A stretch of 64,000 bases of DNA from Thioalkalivibrio nitratireducens DSM 14787 (GTDB taxonomy: Bacteria > Pseudomonadota > Gammaproteobacteria > Ectothiorhodospirales > Ectothiorhodospiraceae), in assembly GCF_000321415.2 (NCBI RefSeq), contig NC_019902.2, positions 1,612,001 through 1,676,000 on the forward strand. The letters are read 5' to 3'. The notes below the pieces were generated by a model, which searched no databases, was not told the origin of the DNA, and worked only from the letters and a program-made list of their open reading frames with translations. The position numbers were made by a program, and so were the translations under genes. This document shows, piece by piece, positions 1-8,462 of this stretch (the first letter of the stretch is position 1; each line of letters begins with the position of its first letter).

Positions 1-441
1 CTCCAGAAAGGCGACCGGGTTCCAGGCATAGCCGGTGCCCCAGCGCAGGGTCCGCTTGCCCATCTCTGCCGACAGCCGGTCGCTGGAGCGGTGGTTCAGA
101 TAGAGTTCCTGCACCGTGACGTCGTCACCGCTGCCGAAGACGTCGTCCCGCCACTCGGCGTGCAGGCGGCCGTTCAGCGTGGTGTTGTCCCAGCGATACT
201 GACCGGAGACGTTTCCGGTCGCGCGGTAACGCTGGAAATCGCGGCGCTGCCCGTCCGGGAAATTCAGGGCATACAGCGCGGAATCGCGGTCCAGCAGGAA
301 ATGTTCAAACGTTCCCTGCAGATAGCCGGACACCTCGTAGGGCTTGCGTTCGTAGCGCTCGACATCGAAGTCGAACTCGAATTCGGCATGGCCAAGCGCG
401 GGCAACAGGAACAGCAGGAGCCCAAGCCGCCCGTGCCTCAA
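1..441 (-). CDS. Outer-membrane beta-barrel-like protein, partial (N-terminal part)
   Basis: Only the first 147 codons lie in the window; the gene runs off its left edge. Translation from a TTG overlapping the TGA of the upstream gene begins LRHGRLGLLLFLLPALGHA, a good Sec signal peptide. The mature part has alternating aromatic/polar stretches such as FEFDFDVERYERKPYEVSGY and YLNHRSSDRLSAEMGKRTLRWG, typical of outer-membrane barrel strands (porin or DUF1302-like). It is the last visible gene of a minus-strand operon with a LolA-like protein and an ABC exporter, so it may act at the outer membrane with that exporter. The exact family cannot be assigned from the fragment. The start codon is inferred from the overlap and the signal peptide. 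Confidence 0.6.
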   Translation of the reverse strand, partial: MRHGRLGLLLFLLPALGHAEFEFDFDVERYERKPYEVSGYLQGTFEHFLLDRDSALYALNFPDGQRRDFQRYRATGNVSGQYRWDNTTLNGRLHAEWRDDVFGSGDDVTVQELYLNHRSSDRLSAEMGKRTLRWGTGYAWNPVAFLE

Positions 442-1193
442 CGCCGCAGATCCCCGATCCTGGGCAGGTAGCTCAGCGAGAACACTTCATCCGGAAAATC
501 GCGCCGGGCGATCCCGGAAAACAGCATCACCGAGCGATAGCCCCGCTGAAGCGGGCTGGTCGTTTCGAGCATCGCGGGCCGCACGATGCCGTCACCGAAA
601 TCGGTGATCCGGCTGTACTCCAGCGTCTTGATCAGCAGGCCGGTGGCCGCGTAGGCCTCGATCTTCGCCGGAGTACGGGTCTGCTGGTCCACCCACATCT
701 TCAGACGATCGTAGGCGACATCGGGTCCGCGGGCCTGGAGATCGAGCACGTACTGCTCCCCGTCGTCTTCAAGCAGGGTTGCGGTGTACTCGACGCTGAA
801 ATCCAGGCGCAGAATATCGGTGTTGCTGAACACGCCACCGACGACCGACTGCAGGCTGGTGATCCGGATCGGCCTGCCGACATCGGGAATGTAAAGCCAC
901 ATGTTGTCCCCGAGGCGCAGTGTCGACCGGCCGCGCTCGCTCGCGGGATCCAGGAACACCGCCGCCATGCTGTCGGCACCGCTGCGTACCGTGTACAGCA
1001 CGAACTCCCGCGAGCGACCGTCGGGTTCAACGTTGATGATCTTCCGATACATCTCCAGCGCACCCGGCTGCATGCGCTGGTCGACCTCCGCGAGCAGTGC
1101 ATCCGCGTCCACGGCCCAGAGCGGTCCGCAGCCGAGGATCGCGAGCAGGATAATGGCGGCAAAGCGGGCTCGGATCGATCGGATCATGCACAT
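438..1193 (-). CDS. LolA-like outer membrane lipoprotein-sorting protein
   Basis: 251 aa with an N-terminal signal peptide (MCMIRSIRARFAAIILLAILGCGPLWAVDA, where a cysteine could also make it a lipoprotein). The body resembles the periplasmic 'outer membrane lipoprotein-sorting protein' group: a LolA/LolB-type fold with MWLYIPDVGRPIRI and later RLKMWVDQQTRTPAKIEAY. In this family such proteins usually sit beside an FtsX permease and ATPase, as here. The start at 1193 was chosen because GGGAGAGG lies just upstream; 1187 is also possible. The ORF overlaps the permease stop region upstream and the barrel gene downstream, so the three are probably co-translated. The substrate is unknown. Confidence 0.75.
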   Translation of the reverse strand: MCMIRSIRARFAAIILLAILGCGPLWAVDADALLAEVDQRMQPGALEMYRKIINVEPDGRSREFVLYTVRSGADSMAAVFLDPASERGRSTLRLGDNMWLYIPDVGRPIRITSLQSVVGGVFSNTDILRLDFSVEYTATLLEDDGEQYVLDLQARGPDVAYDRLKMWVDQQTRTPAKIEAYAATGLLIKTLEYSRITDFGDGIVRPAMLETTSPLQRGYRSVMLFSGIARRDFPDEVFSLSYLPRIGDLRR

Positions 1194-1203
1194 GGTCCTC
1201 TCC

Positions 1204-2448
1204 CTACACATGCCGTAACGCGGTGTTCGGGTCCATTCGCGCGGCCTTCCACGCCGGCTGCAGACTGGCGGCCGCCGCGACCGCGACCACGATCGCGGCC
1301 ACCCACAGGATATCGCCGAGCGCCAGCGCGGGGGCCAGCACGATCTCCTGGCGCCCGAAAGCGAACTCTAAAGGCCAGACGTTCAGTAGACGGACCACCC
1401 CGAGGCTGATCAGCGTGCCGACGACAGTACCGGCCACGGCCAGCAGCACGCCCTCACCCACGAACAGTAAGAGGATCCGGCCCGGCGGCGTCCCGATCGC
1501 GGCAATCGTGCCAATCTCGCGCACACGCTCGTAGACCGACATGATCATCACGTTCATCACCGCAATCAGCACGATCCCGACCAGCATGATACGAATGAAC
1601 AGATCGAGCAGATCGATCATGCGCGCGATGTTTGCAAACGGCGTCAACTGATCCCAGGTGTGAACGGTCAGCAGCGGCTGCCCGCGCGGATTCACGATTT
1701 CGCCCAGCCTCTGTTCGAGACGGCGCGCCACACGCTCGGTCTGACCGGGATCCTGAAGCCGGACCGCGATCTGGTTCACTTCCGGCGCATCCATGCGCAG
1801 CAGCGCACGGGCATCATCGATATGCAGGTAGCCGTCCCGACCACCAGGCCCGGTCACCGCGTCGAGGACACCCTGCACGAGGAAGGTTCTCCCGTTCACC
1901 GAACCATCGACATTGGTCGCCACCAGCACCACCGTATCGCCCACCTGCACCCCCATGCCGCGGGCAAGCAGCTCCGGGAGCAGGAGCGCACCGGGCGCCA
2001 GCAGACCGTTGCGGATCTCGCCATCCAGCAGCCGCCCGGCCAGCAACGGCATCGCCGCTGCTTCGCGCTCCGGCTCCACGCCGTTCAGCCGGATATTGGT
2101 GGTCTCCTCGAAGTCACTGAGCATGGCGCCGAATTTCAGCCGTGGTGTGATCGCCTCCACCTCCGGCATCTCCCGAAGCAGGGCCTCGACCCGGGCGACC
2201 ATCTCGGGCTTCATGTTCAGATTGAGCGGCAGGTTCTCGATCGACGCGACGTACCCACGCTGGTGTACCTGCAGATGCCCGAGCATCGAGTCGGTGATCT
2301 GCCCGATCATGATCTGCTTGAAGGAAGCCGACACCGCGACGAACAGCAACACGGCGACCATCCCGAGCACGATCAGCCCCGAGGTCAGCAGGCTGCGGCG
2401 CCAGTACCGCGCGAGGTTGCGCGCCGACAACCTCAGCACCCGGATCAT
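1204..2448 (-). CDS. FtsX-like ABC transporter permease (MacB/LolE type)
   Basis: 414 aa inner-membrane permease. It has an N-terminal TM helix after MIRVLRLSARNLARYWRRSLLTSGLIVLGM, a large periplasmic domain (about residues 45-270), then three C-terminal TM helices containing VYERVREIGTIAAIGTPPGRI, the hallmark coupling region of FtsX/MacB permeases, ending in QPAWKAARMDPNTALRHV. This topology is that of mechanotransmission ABC systems, which move lipoproteins or envelope substrates rather than importing solutes. It overlaps the ATPase gene by an ATGA, and the LolA-like gene follows, so the three probably form one unit: ATPase, permease and periplasmic carrier. The substrate is not deducible. 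Confidence 0.88.
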   Translation of the reverse strand: MIRVLRLSARNLARYWRRSLLTSGLIVLGMVAVLLFVAVSASFKQIMIGQITDSMLGHLQVHQRGYVASIENLPLNLNMKPEMVARVEALLREMPEVEAITPRLKFGAMLSDFEETTNIRLNGVEPEREAAAMPLLAGRLLDGEIRNGLLAPGALLLPELLARGMGVQVGDTVVLVATNVDGSVNGRTFLVQGVLDAVTGPGGRDGYLHIDDARALLRMDAPEVNQIAVRLQDPGQTERVARRLEQRLGEIVNPRGQPLLTVHTWDQLTPFANIARMIDLLDLFIRIMLVGIVLIAVMNVMIMSVYERVREIGTIAAIGTPPGRILLLFVGEGVLLAVAGTVVGTLISLGVVRLLNVWPLEFAFGRQEIVLAPALALGDILWVAAIVVAVAAAASLQPAWKAARMDPNTALRHV

Positions 2449-3137
2449 GCCGTGCCTCCGGCGCCATCCACGATCCGGCCGTCCTCCAGGTGGAAGACCT
2501 CCTCGGCCGCGTCGACGATGCGCGGGTCATGAGTGGAGAAAACGAACGTGGTCCCGAATTCGTCGCGCATCGCCTTCATCAGGTCGATGATGCGCAACGC
2601 GGTCACATGGTCGAGATTCGCGGTGGGTTCGTCGGCCAGCACCAGTTTCGGCTTCGACGCGAGCGCCCGCGCGACCGCGACCCGCTGCTTCTGGCCACCC
2701 GAAAGCTGGTCCGGTCGCTTGTCCGCACGGTCGGCGATGCCGACCGCTTCGAGCAGTTCGGCCACCCGCGCCCGACGCTGCGCCACGGGCCAGTTCTGCA
2801 CCATCAGCAGCGGATACTCGATGTTCTCGGCCGCGCTCAGCACCGGGATCAGGTTGAAATCCTGAAACACGAACCCGAGATTCGCCCCCCGGAAGTCTGC
2901 GGCCTCACACCTCCCGAGAGAGGCGACGTCCGTGTCCAGCACGCGCAGCGTCCCGCCCGTGGGGCGGTCGAGGCAGCCGATCATGTTCAGCGCCGTACTC
3001 TTGCCGCTGCCGGACGGCCCGACGAAGGCCACGAAGCCACCGGACTCGATCGAGAAGTCGACCCCCCGGACGGCGTGCACGCTGACATCGCCGGCGCGAT
3101 AGGTCTTGTGCAGACCCGTTGCCTCGACCAGGGCCAT
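2445..3137 (-). CDS. ABC transporter ATP-binding protein (LolD/MacB type)
   Basis: 230 aa nucleotide-binding subunit for the downstream FtsX-like permease. Walker A is GPSGSGKST, the Q-loop is FVFQDFNL, the signature is LSGGQKQRVAVARAL, Walker B is LVLADEPTANLD, and the H-loop is STHDPR. All catalytic elements are present, and the short family length matches LolD. The start at 3137 (MALVEATGLHKTYRAG) was chosen because it follows the stop of the cytochrome gene by 11 bp and has a TGAGG ribosome-binding site; the longer frame upstream overlaps that gene. It overlaps the permease by 4 bp. Confidence 0.92.
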   Translation of the reverse strand: MALVEATGLHKTYRAGDVSVHAVRGVDFSIESGGFVAFVGPSGSGKSTALNMIGCLDRPTGGTLRVLDTDVASLGRCEAADFRGANLGFVFQDFNLIPVLSAAENIEYPLLMVQNWPVAQRRARVAELLEAVGIADRADKRPDQLSGGQKQRVAVARALASKPKLVLADEPTANLDHVTALRIIDLMKAMRDEFGTTFVFSTHDPRIVDAAEEVFHLEDGRIVDGAGGTA

Positions 3138-3148
3138 GCACCCGAACC

Positions 3149-3607
3149 TCAGTAGGCCAGTTCGAGCCGGTCCAACTGCTGCTTGGTGATGTCGCCCCAG
3201 CGCTCGAGGTTCCACGCATCGTCGCCCACCCAGGCCTTGAACACCGCGAGATTGCGCTGCCGCTCGTCACCGTCGGCGCCCAGGTGTTCGTACATGTTGC
3301 CGGGCTTGCCCTCGGGATGGCTACTGCCGTCGTCCAGCCGGCGCATCAGGGCCCCGGTATCGGGATAGACCACGAACATGATCAGATCGGCGTAGGAATC
3401 CATTCGCGGACCGATCCCCATTTCGACATAATGGTCCTCGTCCTGGTCGAAATCGCCGACGTACGGGGCGTTCACCCCGTGGCAACCTGCGCACTGAGCC
3501 TCAAACAGCGGCTGCACATGTTCGATGTAGGTCACTTCTTCAGCGTGCAACGGAGCAAGCGCAAACGCCAGCGCGCCTGTCACAAGAATCACGGGAGCGT
3601 TCTTCAC
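3149..3607 (-). CDS. Small periplasmic mono-heme cytochrome c-like protein
   Basis: 152 aa. The signal peptide MKNAPVILVTGALAFALAPLHAEE is followed by one heme-binding motif, CAGCHG (about residues 39-44), within YIEHVQPLFEAQCAGCHGVNAPYVGD, a sequence style seen in DUF1588/PSCyt1-like cytochrome domains. A methionine such as the one in GNMYEHLG is a candidate distal ligand. It is the first gene of the minus-strand ABC operon, 11 bp before the ATPase. Why a cytochrome sits with a lipoprotein-type exporter is not clear; it may supply electrons to an envelope process or simply share a promoter. Confidence 0.8.
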   Translation of the reverse strand: MKNAPVILVTGALAFALAPLHAEEVTYIEHVQPLFEAQCAGCHGVNAPYVGDFDQDEDHYVEMGIGPRMDSYADLIMFVVYPDTGALMRRLDDGSSHPEGKPGNMYEHLGADGDERQRNLAVFKAWVGDDAWNLERWGDITKQQLDRLELAY

Positions 3608-3953
3608 AGCGTCGCCTCCACAGGAAGGAACAAAGGCGTTTCGCCCAACCGGGTGCCGGGCGAACCACGATCCTTACCCTATGCCCCGGACAGGCAAGAA
3701 GCAACGCCGCCGACAGGACCTCTCGAATGCGGCACCGCGCAGCCCCCCCGAGGGCAGCGGCCCGCCGCCGCTGCCCTCGCAGGGCCTTGAATGTCTCGTC
3801 AATGCGGGCCAAGAAACGCAAAAACCTCGGATCGGACAGCGGAACATGGCACACTATGAACGTCTCTTGGCTTGGTAACCAGAGGTTTCCTCCGACGGGC
3901 GCGTCGGTTCAAACCCCCGAAGGGACCATCCTCAAACCCCACCCGGGCTGATC
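3608..3953. other. Intergenic region, divergent promoters expected
   Basis: About 345 bp between the divergent cytochrome operon (minus) and the rightward ORFs. I see no RNA gene, inverted-repeat operator or convincing sigma-70 promoter. Short overlapping frames are not supported. Confidence 0.4.
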
Positions 3954-4562
3954 ATGAGCGGTGACCGTGTGCACGGGCGCCCAGGGGTTGGCTCCCCGCG
4001 ACATGCCGACCGTCCCCTACAGGAAGCGTTCGAAGAGGCTGTTTGGCGACGCTGTCTTTCGATACCAGTGCTTTCGATCCCGGCAACAGGCGCACCGGAT
4101 ACGCGAACGGATCGTCGCCCGGCAGGGGTTTTCGAGGGTCAACTCGCGGGTCGGAACGGAGATCCGGAACTATTCCCGCGCGGCTGGATTCGGGACGAAC
4201 TGCTGGTGTATCGGCTGTTCCCGCGTGCGAACCCGGTCGATATTGCTTACGTGTCCCTGTACAAGACGCGGGACCACCGCCTGTTCGGCGATATGTGTAT
4301 CCGACCGGTGCTGATCTTCGCCGGTGCCTGCATTCACGACGCGGCCTATGTCCGGATCGGCATCAAGCAGGCACAAGAGGTGCTGAAGCGTCACAACGGC
4401 GAGGTCGTGATCAAGCGCGTCCGGTCAGGGTCAGCCCGTCGTTGCAGACACCGCGATCACCCTGGCACCGTCATGCCTGAAACTCTCACAGGAAACGACC
4501 ATGAACAAGGTTTCCCTGATCCTGCCCTTATGCCCCCGGATACCCGGGAGAGCCCCCGATGA
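3954..4562 (+). CDS. Doubtful hypothetical ORF upstream of hemerythrin gene
   Basis: A 202-codon frame whose TGA overlaps the ATG of the hemerythrin gene (ATGA), an arrangement typical of real coupled genes. Its middle (about residues 60-140, DELLVYRLFPRANPVDIAYV and onward) looks protein-like, but both ends are rich in R, P, G and S, as in non-coding high-GC frames. No ribosome-binding site precedes the first ATG. A better-looking RBS (AGGAAACGACC) precedes an ATG at 4501 in another frame, which gives only 22 codons. I recognise no family; it may be a decayed gene or spurious. Confidence 0.3.
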   Translation: MSGDRVHGRPGVGSPRHADRPLQEAFEEAVWRRCLSIPVLSIPATGAPDTRTDRRPAGVFEGQLAGRNGDPELFPRGWIRDELLVYRLFPRANPVDIAYVSLYKTRDHRLFGDMCIRPVLIFAGACIHDAAYVRIGIKQAQEVLKRHNGEVVIKRVRSGSARRCRHRDHPGTVMPETLTGNDHEQGFPDPALMPPDTRESPR

Positions 4563-5023
4563 CCGCTAGGCGCAGCCCGCAGCTGGAAAAGCTGTACAGG
4601 GAGCACGCGGAGAGCCTCGCGTTCGCCGACCGGATTGCTGGCCTGGTTGCCGAGGGCAGCGCGGAAAGCCTGGCGCAGGGAATCCAGCTGGTTCTGGATT
4701 ACTACGAGCAGGAACTGGAGGCCCATCTGCAGCAGGAGGAGCAGACCCTGTTCGGACCGCTGCTGCAGCACGACCGCGCGAACTTCGCGCTGTTCGCGCA
4801 ACTCGGCAAGGAGCACGGATTCCTGCGGATGGTTGCCGCCAACCTCCGGCCCGAGACGGCCGCGCGGGATCTCGCGGCGTTCGCCGATGTACTGCGCGAA
4901 CACACCCGGGTCGAGGACGAACGCCTGCTGCCGCTGGTGGAATCGCACTTCACCCCGGAACAGCTCGATGCCGTGATGGCCTTTGTGCCTCTGCCCGCGG
5001 CTCCGGTACAGCGCCGTTCCTGA
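4559..5023 (+). CDS. Hemerythrin HHE-domain protein
   Basis: 154 aa cytoplasmic four-helix protein. Iron-ligand positions are recognisable along successive helices: YREHAESLAF, EAHLQQEEQTLF, LGKEHGFLRM and LREHTRVEDERLLPL, matching the H...HxxxE...H...HxxxD/E pattern of hemerythrin-like di-iron proteins. Family members bind O2 or NO or repair iron centres, and they often accompany denitrification and nitrosative-stress genes. A role in NO handling is therefore plausible here, though the nos/nir/nor genes are 14 kb away. The start ATG overlaps the stop of the preceding doubtful ORF. No signal peptide. Confidence 0.8.
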   Translation: MTARRSPQLEKLYREHAESLAFADRIAGLVAEGSAESLAQGIQLVLDYYEQELEAHLQQEEQTLFGPLLQHDRANFALFAQLGKEHGFLRMVAANLRPETAARDLAAFADVLREHTRVEDERLLPLVESHFTPEQLDAVMAFVPLPAAPVQRRS

Positions 5024-5334
5024 ACGCGAGGTTGCCGCCTCACGGGACAACGCCCGCGGCACGCGCCCTGCCCCGCTGCCAGCAACCCGGACGCCGGGTC
5101 CGAATGCGGCCGGGGCTGTGCGCGGATCGGCTGCCCCGGGCACAGCGAATGGCCAACGCGAACCACCAACGCGGGCAGCCGGACCATGCCCACGCACCAC
5201 CTTCCCTCGATCGTCCCACTCCACGGTAGCGTGGTGTGGTCGATATTGCGCGGGGTGCGCTTCATTCCCCCCCGGGCGTTCTTGGACTATTGTCACCGGG
5301 GGAACAGGCAGTTGCCAACGGGGAGGAAAAGCCG
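5024..5334. other. Intergenic region, nothing identified
   Basis: About 310 bp between the hemerythrin-like gene and the 67-aa ORF. GC-rich; no recognisable RNA gene, terminator with a T-tract, or regulator box seen. Confidence 0.4.
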
Positions 5335-5538
5335 ATGAAGCTTGAATATGAATTGATCGAGGACGGGTTCGACGATACCACGCACATCCGCACGATGACC
5401 GAGCAGGCGCTGGTACCCGGCAAGGGCTGGCTGATTCGCACCACGCTGTACACGCCCCACCACATCACCGCCAGCGTCGTCTTCGTGCCGGCGACCGGTG
5501 GAGTCGGCGAGGGGCTGTTCGAACCGATAAGCCCCTGA
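5335..5538 (+). CDS. Hypothetical 67-aa protein
   Basis: A short ORF beginning MKLEYELIEDGFDDTTHIRT and ending GGVGEGLFEPISP. The start was chosen for the strong Shine-Dalgarno GGGGAGG placed 8-9 bp upstream of ATG; a longer frame starting at 5236 has none. The composition (acidic N-terminal half, few arginines) differs from random high-GC frames, which supports real coding. I do not recognise the family. No TM segment or signal peptide. It is isolated from its neighbours by about 260-310 bp on each side and is probably monocistronic. Confidence 0.6.
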   Translation: MKLEYELIEDGFDDTTHIRTMTEQALVPGKGWLIRTTLYTPHHITASVVFVPATGGVGEGLFEPISP

Positions 5539-5798
5539 GGTACACGCGCGCCCCGGTTGCCGCCGCCCGCGTACTCGGCGCCCCGGGTCCGCGTCGGGGC
5601 CAGGTGAACCGTGTTCTCCGACTGTGGCAGGATGAGAAGCACCGCTACCGGGCCGAATTCCCGGCTTGGTTCCTCGGCGGCTGCGGACCGTGACCGGAGC
5701 CGCCGGGAGTACAGCGGGCTCCTTGTTCTTACCGCGCCATTGAAACCCCGGTGGTCGCCGACTACGGTCTGCCGGGTTGGGATACGAGGAGTCGGCCG

Positions 5799-6926
5799 AT
5801 GGAATCGGCGCAGTCGCAGAAGCCCGAACTGAATCTGATCGAACGGATCGCGGTATCGATCCTGCGCCGGCAGAACGGCCGCGACCAGCCCGAGGTGCAT
5901 CGCTGGCCCGCGCAGGAACTGGTGCAGATCCGCCGCCTCGAACGTTCCGCGGTGCTGCTCGCCGCGCTCTCCGGGATGATCTCGGGTGCGCTGATCGGGG
6001 GGCTCGAGGTCTGGCTGAACTTCACCATGCCCGACGCCTCCGAATCCTGGGGCCGCTGGATCGAGTACTGGATCATCTTCCTCGCAGGCTCGGTCCTGGT
6101 CAGCGTCGTCGAGATCCTGTTTCTGTACTGGGTGGTGCTGCGGCGGGTCGCGCGGATCACTTCCATCGCCGGACTTCGTCTCTCGGAACAGGAGATCGAC
6201 CAGGTGATCGCGATCGGCCTGTCACGCTCTGCGTTGGATCTGCCGGATCCGCGTGAACCCATCTACGGCATCGATCCCTACGCGCGCGTACCCCGGTGGC
6301 GGCTGGTGGGCTACGCGATCCTGTACCGGCTGAAGATCGGCGCGACCAGTTTCATTGCCCGGGTACTGCTGCGCCGGGTGCTGGCCCGGGCCGCGGTACG
6401 GGCTTTCATTCCGCTGATCGCGATTCTGATCTACGCGATCTGGAACGCGATCATCATCGGCTGGGTGATGCGCGCGAGCCGTGTCCGCGCCGCCGGGCCG
6501 CTGGCCGTGGAGGAGCTCGGGCAGCGCCTGCAGGCCGAGCGCACGCAGCTCGACGAGCCCACGCGGCGCCTGTTTCTGGAAGCGGTGGCAGAGGCCATCC
6601 AGTCGGGTGGCACCGCGCATCCCAACCTCCAGCTCCTGCTGGGGCGACTGTTCCGGGAGCTGGCGATCACCCCGGACTCGCTCACGCTCGACTGGGGTTC
6701 CCATCGCGATGCGGTGGCCGACCTGGCAACTGAGGTACAGGATCTTCTGCTGGCCCTGATCACGGTCACCACGATCCTGGACGGCCGGGCCCGCCGGGCA
6801 CAGAAGCGCTTCCTCAAGAGCCTCCACGCTGCCTGCGGGCGCCGATACGACGCCCGGTCCACGGCTGCGGTCTACCACGATTTCTTCCAGGGCCAGGGCA
6901 TCGGCCCGCTCAGAAAAGAAGGGTGA
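5799..6926 (+). CDS. Conserved-type membrane protein of unknown function
   Basis: 375 aa. After a polar N-terminus (MESAQSQKPELNLIERIAVS) there is a hydrophobic pair, LLAALSGMISGALIGGLEVWL and WIIFLAGSVLVSVVEILFLYWVVL. A second membrane region follows around AVRAFIPLIAILIYAIWNAIIIGWVM, and the soluble C-terminal half is helical (LEELGQRLQAERTQLD onward, about residues 240-375). The start at 5799 is supported by CGAGGAG 7 bp upstream. The gene converges on the Ycf46-like AAA ATPase with only 51 bp between stops. No enzymatic motif is visible. A chaperone-client or membrane-partner relation to the ATPase is speculation from proximity. Confidence 0.75.
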   Translation: MESAQSQKPELNLIERIAVSILRRQNGRDQPEVHRWPAQELVQIRRLERSAVLLAALSGMISGALIGGLEVWLNFTMPDASESWGRWIEYWIIFLAGSVLVSVVEILFLYWVVLRRVARITSIAGLRLSEQEIDQVIAIGLSRSALDLPDPREPIYGIDPYARVPRWRLVGYAILYRLKIGATSFIARVLLRRVLARAAVRAFIPLIAILIYAIWNAIIIGWVMRASRVRAAGPLAVEELGQRLQAERTQLDEPTRRLFLEAVAEAIQSGGTAHPNLQLLLGRLFRELAITPDSLTLDWGSHRDAVADLATEVQDLLLALITVTTILDGRARRAQKRFLKSLHAACGRRYDARSTAAVYHDFFQGQGIGPLRKEG

Positions 6927-6935
6927 ACGGCCGCG

Positions 6936-6952
6936 GTGCGGCATCGCCGCAC
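6936..6952. terminator. Hairpin in convergent gap (possible bidirectional terminator)
   Basis: GTGCGGC-ATC-GCCGCAC forms a perfect 7-bp stem with a 3-nt loop between two converging stops. No T-tract follows on either side, so intrinsic termination is uncertain. Confidence 0.45.
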
Positions 6953-6977
6953 TCGCACTGGCTGGCCGGCGTCCCGC

Positions 6978-8462
6978 TCACGGCGAGCCCTTGGGCGATG
7001 CGGGGGTGGCTCGATCCTGCGACCATGACCGAAGGTGCTTGATCTGTTCGGACATCGTGCGCGAGAGGGGAACGATGCGCGACGCGCTCCACAGCATGTC
7101 CCGCTCGTTGAACGGGCGGTTCTCCTCCCAGGCGTGCACGACCGCCGCCTTGATGGCCTGTTCGATCTCGGCCCCACTCCAGCTCTTGGTCAGCGCCGCC
7201 AGCGTGTTGAGGTTGAATCTTGCGGGATCGGCACCGGCCGCGCGCAGCTGGATCTCGATGATGCCGATGCGTTCCTCCGCCGTCGGCAGATCCAGGAAGA
7301 ACAGCTGGTCGAACCGCCCCTTGCGGATGACTTCCGCCGGCAGCAGTTCGATCCGGTTCGCGGTGGCCACGACGAACACTCCGGGTGGTTTCTCCTGCAT
7401 CCAGGTCAGGAAGCTGGAGAAGATGTTGGGATTGTTCCCACGACGCGACTCCGACTCGTAGCCGAAGGCGTTCTCCATTTCGTCGATCCAGAGCACCAGC
7501 GGCGCGATCTCCTCGACCACCCTCAGCGCATGATCGAACGCATACTCAGGTGACCCGAACGCACCCGAAAGCACCAAGTTCATGTCCAGGCGCACCAGCG
7601 GCAGGGCCCAGGCGCTGGCGATCACCTTGGCCGCCATACTCTTCCCGCATCCGCTGACACCCATGAACAGGATCCCCGAGGGCGGTGTTACACGGCTCTC
7701 CGGATGGGTCCCGGTAAAGAACGGACGCCGCGTAAGCACCCATTCCTTCAGGTTCTGCAGGCCGCCCACATGGCTGATCTCGACGGTATCGGGGATGTAC
7801 TTCAGGCAGGCCTCGCGCATCAGCAGCGCCGCCTTCTCCGTGCGGATCTCGGCCAGCGCAGCCTCGCCCGCCAGTTTCTGTTCCGCCACCAGGCGCCGCA
7901 GCAGGTGGCGGATCTCGCTGCGCATCATGCCCCTGAACGATGTGGTCATCTGTTCGAGCCAGGCCTCTGAGCCGGCGGCTGCTCCGGCGTGTTCGAGTGC
8001 CTGCTGCACTTCTGCCCGGATCTCGTCCTCGTCGGGTGGCCCGAGTTCCACCGTGAACAGCTGCCGGGACAGCGGTTCAGGAATCTGCCACCCGGGCGAG
8101 GAGAGGAACACGCAGGTCTTGCAGCCGGCGAGCGACTGGTAGAGATCCCGCAACCCGCGCACCAGTTCGGGCCGGCCCTCGAACAGCAGCGGGAAATCCT
8201 TCAGCAGATAAAAGCCCTCCCGTGGTCCGCGCAGGATCTCGCGCAAGGCCTGCCCCGGATCCCGTCCCGAACCGCTCTCCTTGCCCTGTTCCAGAAAACC
8301 GTGGGTCAGGCTCCAGACGATCACCGGCCGCGGATCCCCGAAGCGTTCGGTGGAAAGCCGCTGCAGCATTTGTTCCAGGCGGTCCTCCTCCAGGCAGCGC
8401 ACATAGATCAGCGGCTGGCCGCCGTCGAGGGCCTTTTCGATACGGGTAATCACGGCATTCAT
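6978..8462 (-). CDS. AAA-family ATPase, Ycf46-like
   Basis: 494 aa. The N-terminal region (MNAVITRIEKALDGGQPLIYVRCLEEDRLEQML) matches the style of Ycf46 proteins, which pair a degenerate N-terminal AAA-like domain with a C-terminal active AAA+ domain. Visible motifs are Walker A GVSGCGKSMAAK, Walker B VLWIDEMENAF, sensor 1 VVATANRIELLP, and the arginine-finger region RKGRFDQLFFLDLPTAEERIGII. The start at 8462 was chosen because homologous sequence begins there; the preceding 26 codons look non-coding. In cyanobacteria Ycf46 is linked to CO2/carbon responses; the bacterial role outside them is not established. It converges with a membrane-protein gene. Confidence 0.85.
   Translation of the reverse strand: MNAVITRIEKALDGGQPLIYVRCLEEDRLEQMLQRLSTERFGDPRPVIVWSLTHGFLEQGKESGSGRDPGQALREILRGPREGFYLLKDFPLLFEGRPELVRGLRDLYQSLAGCKTCVFLSSPGWQIPEPLSRQLFTVELGPPDEDEIRAEVQQALEHAGAAAGSEAWLEQMTTSFRGMMRSEIRHLLRRLVAEQKLAGEAALAEIRTEKAALLMREACLKYIPDTVEISHVGGLQNLKEWVLTRRPFFTGTHPESRVTPPSGILFMGVSGCGKSMAAKVIASAWALPLVRLDMNLVLSGAFGSPEYAFDHALRVVEEIAPLVLWIDEMENAFGYESESRRGNNPNIFSSFLTWMQEKPPGVFVVATANRIELLPAEVIRKGRFDQLFFLDLPTAEERIGIIEIQLRAAGADPARFNLNTLAALTKSWSGAEIEQAIKAAVVHAWEENRPFNERDMLWSASRIVPLSRTMSEQIKHLRSWSQDRATPASPKGSP

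Noticed and set aside
4501-4569. 22-codon leader ORF with a strong RBS before the hemerythrin gene
   Set aside because: Too short to judge, overlaps the true start in another frame, and shows no leader-peptide features.
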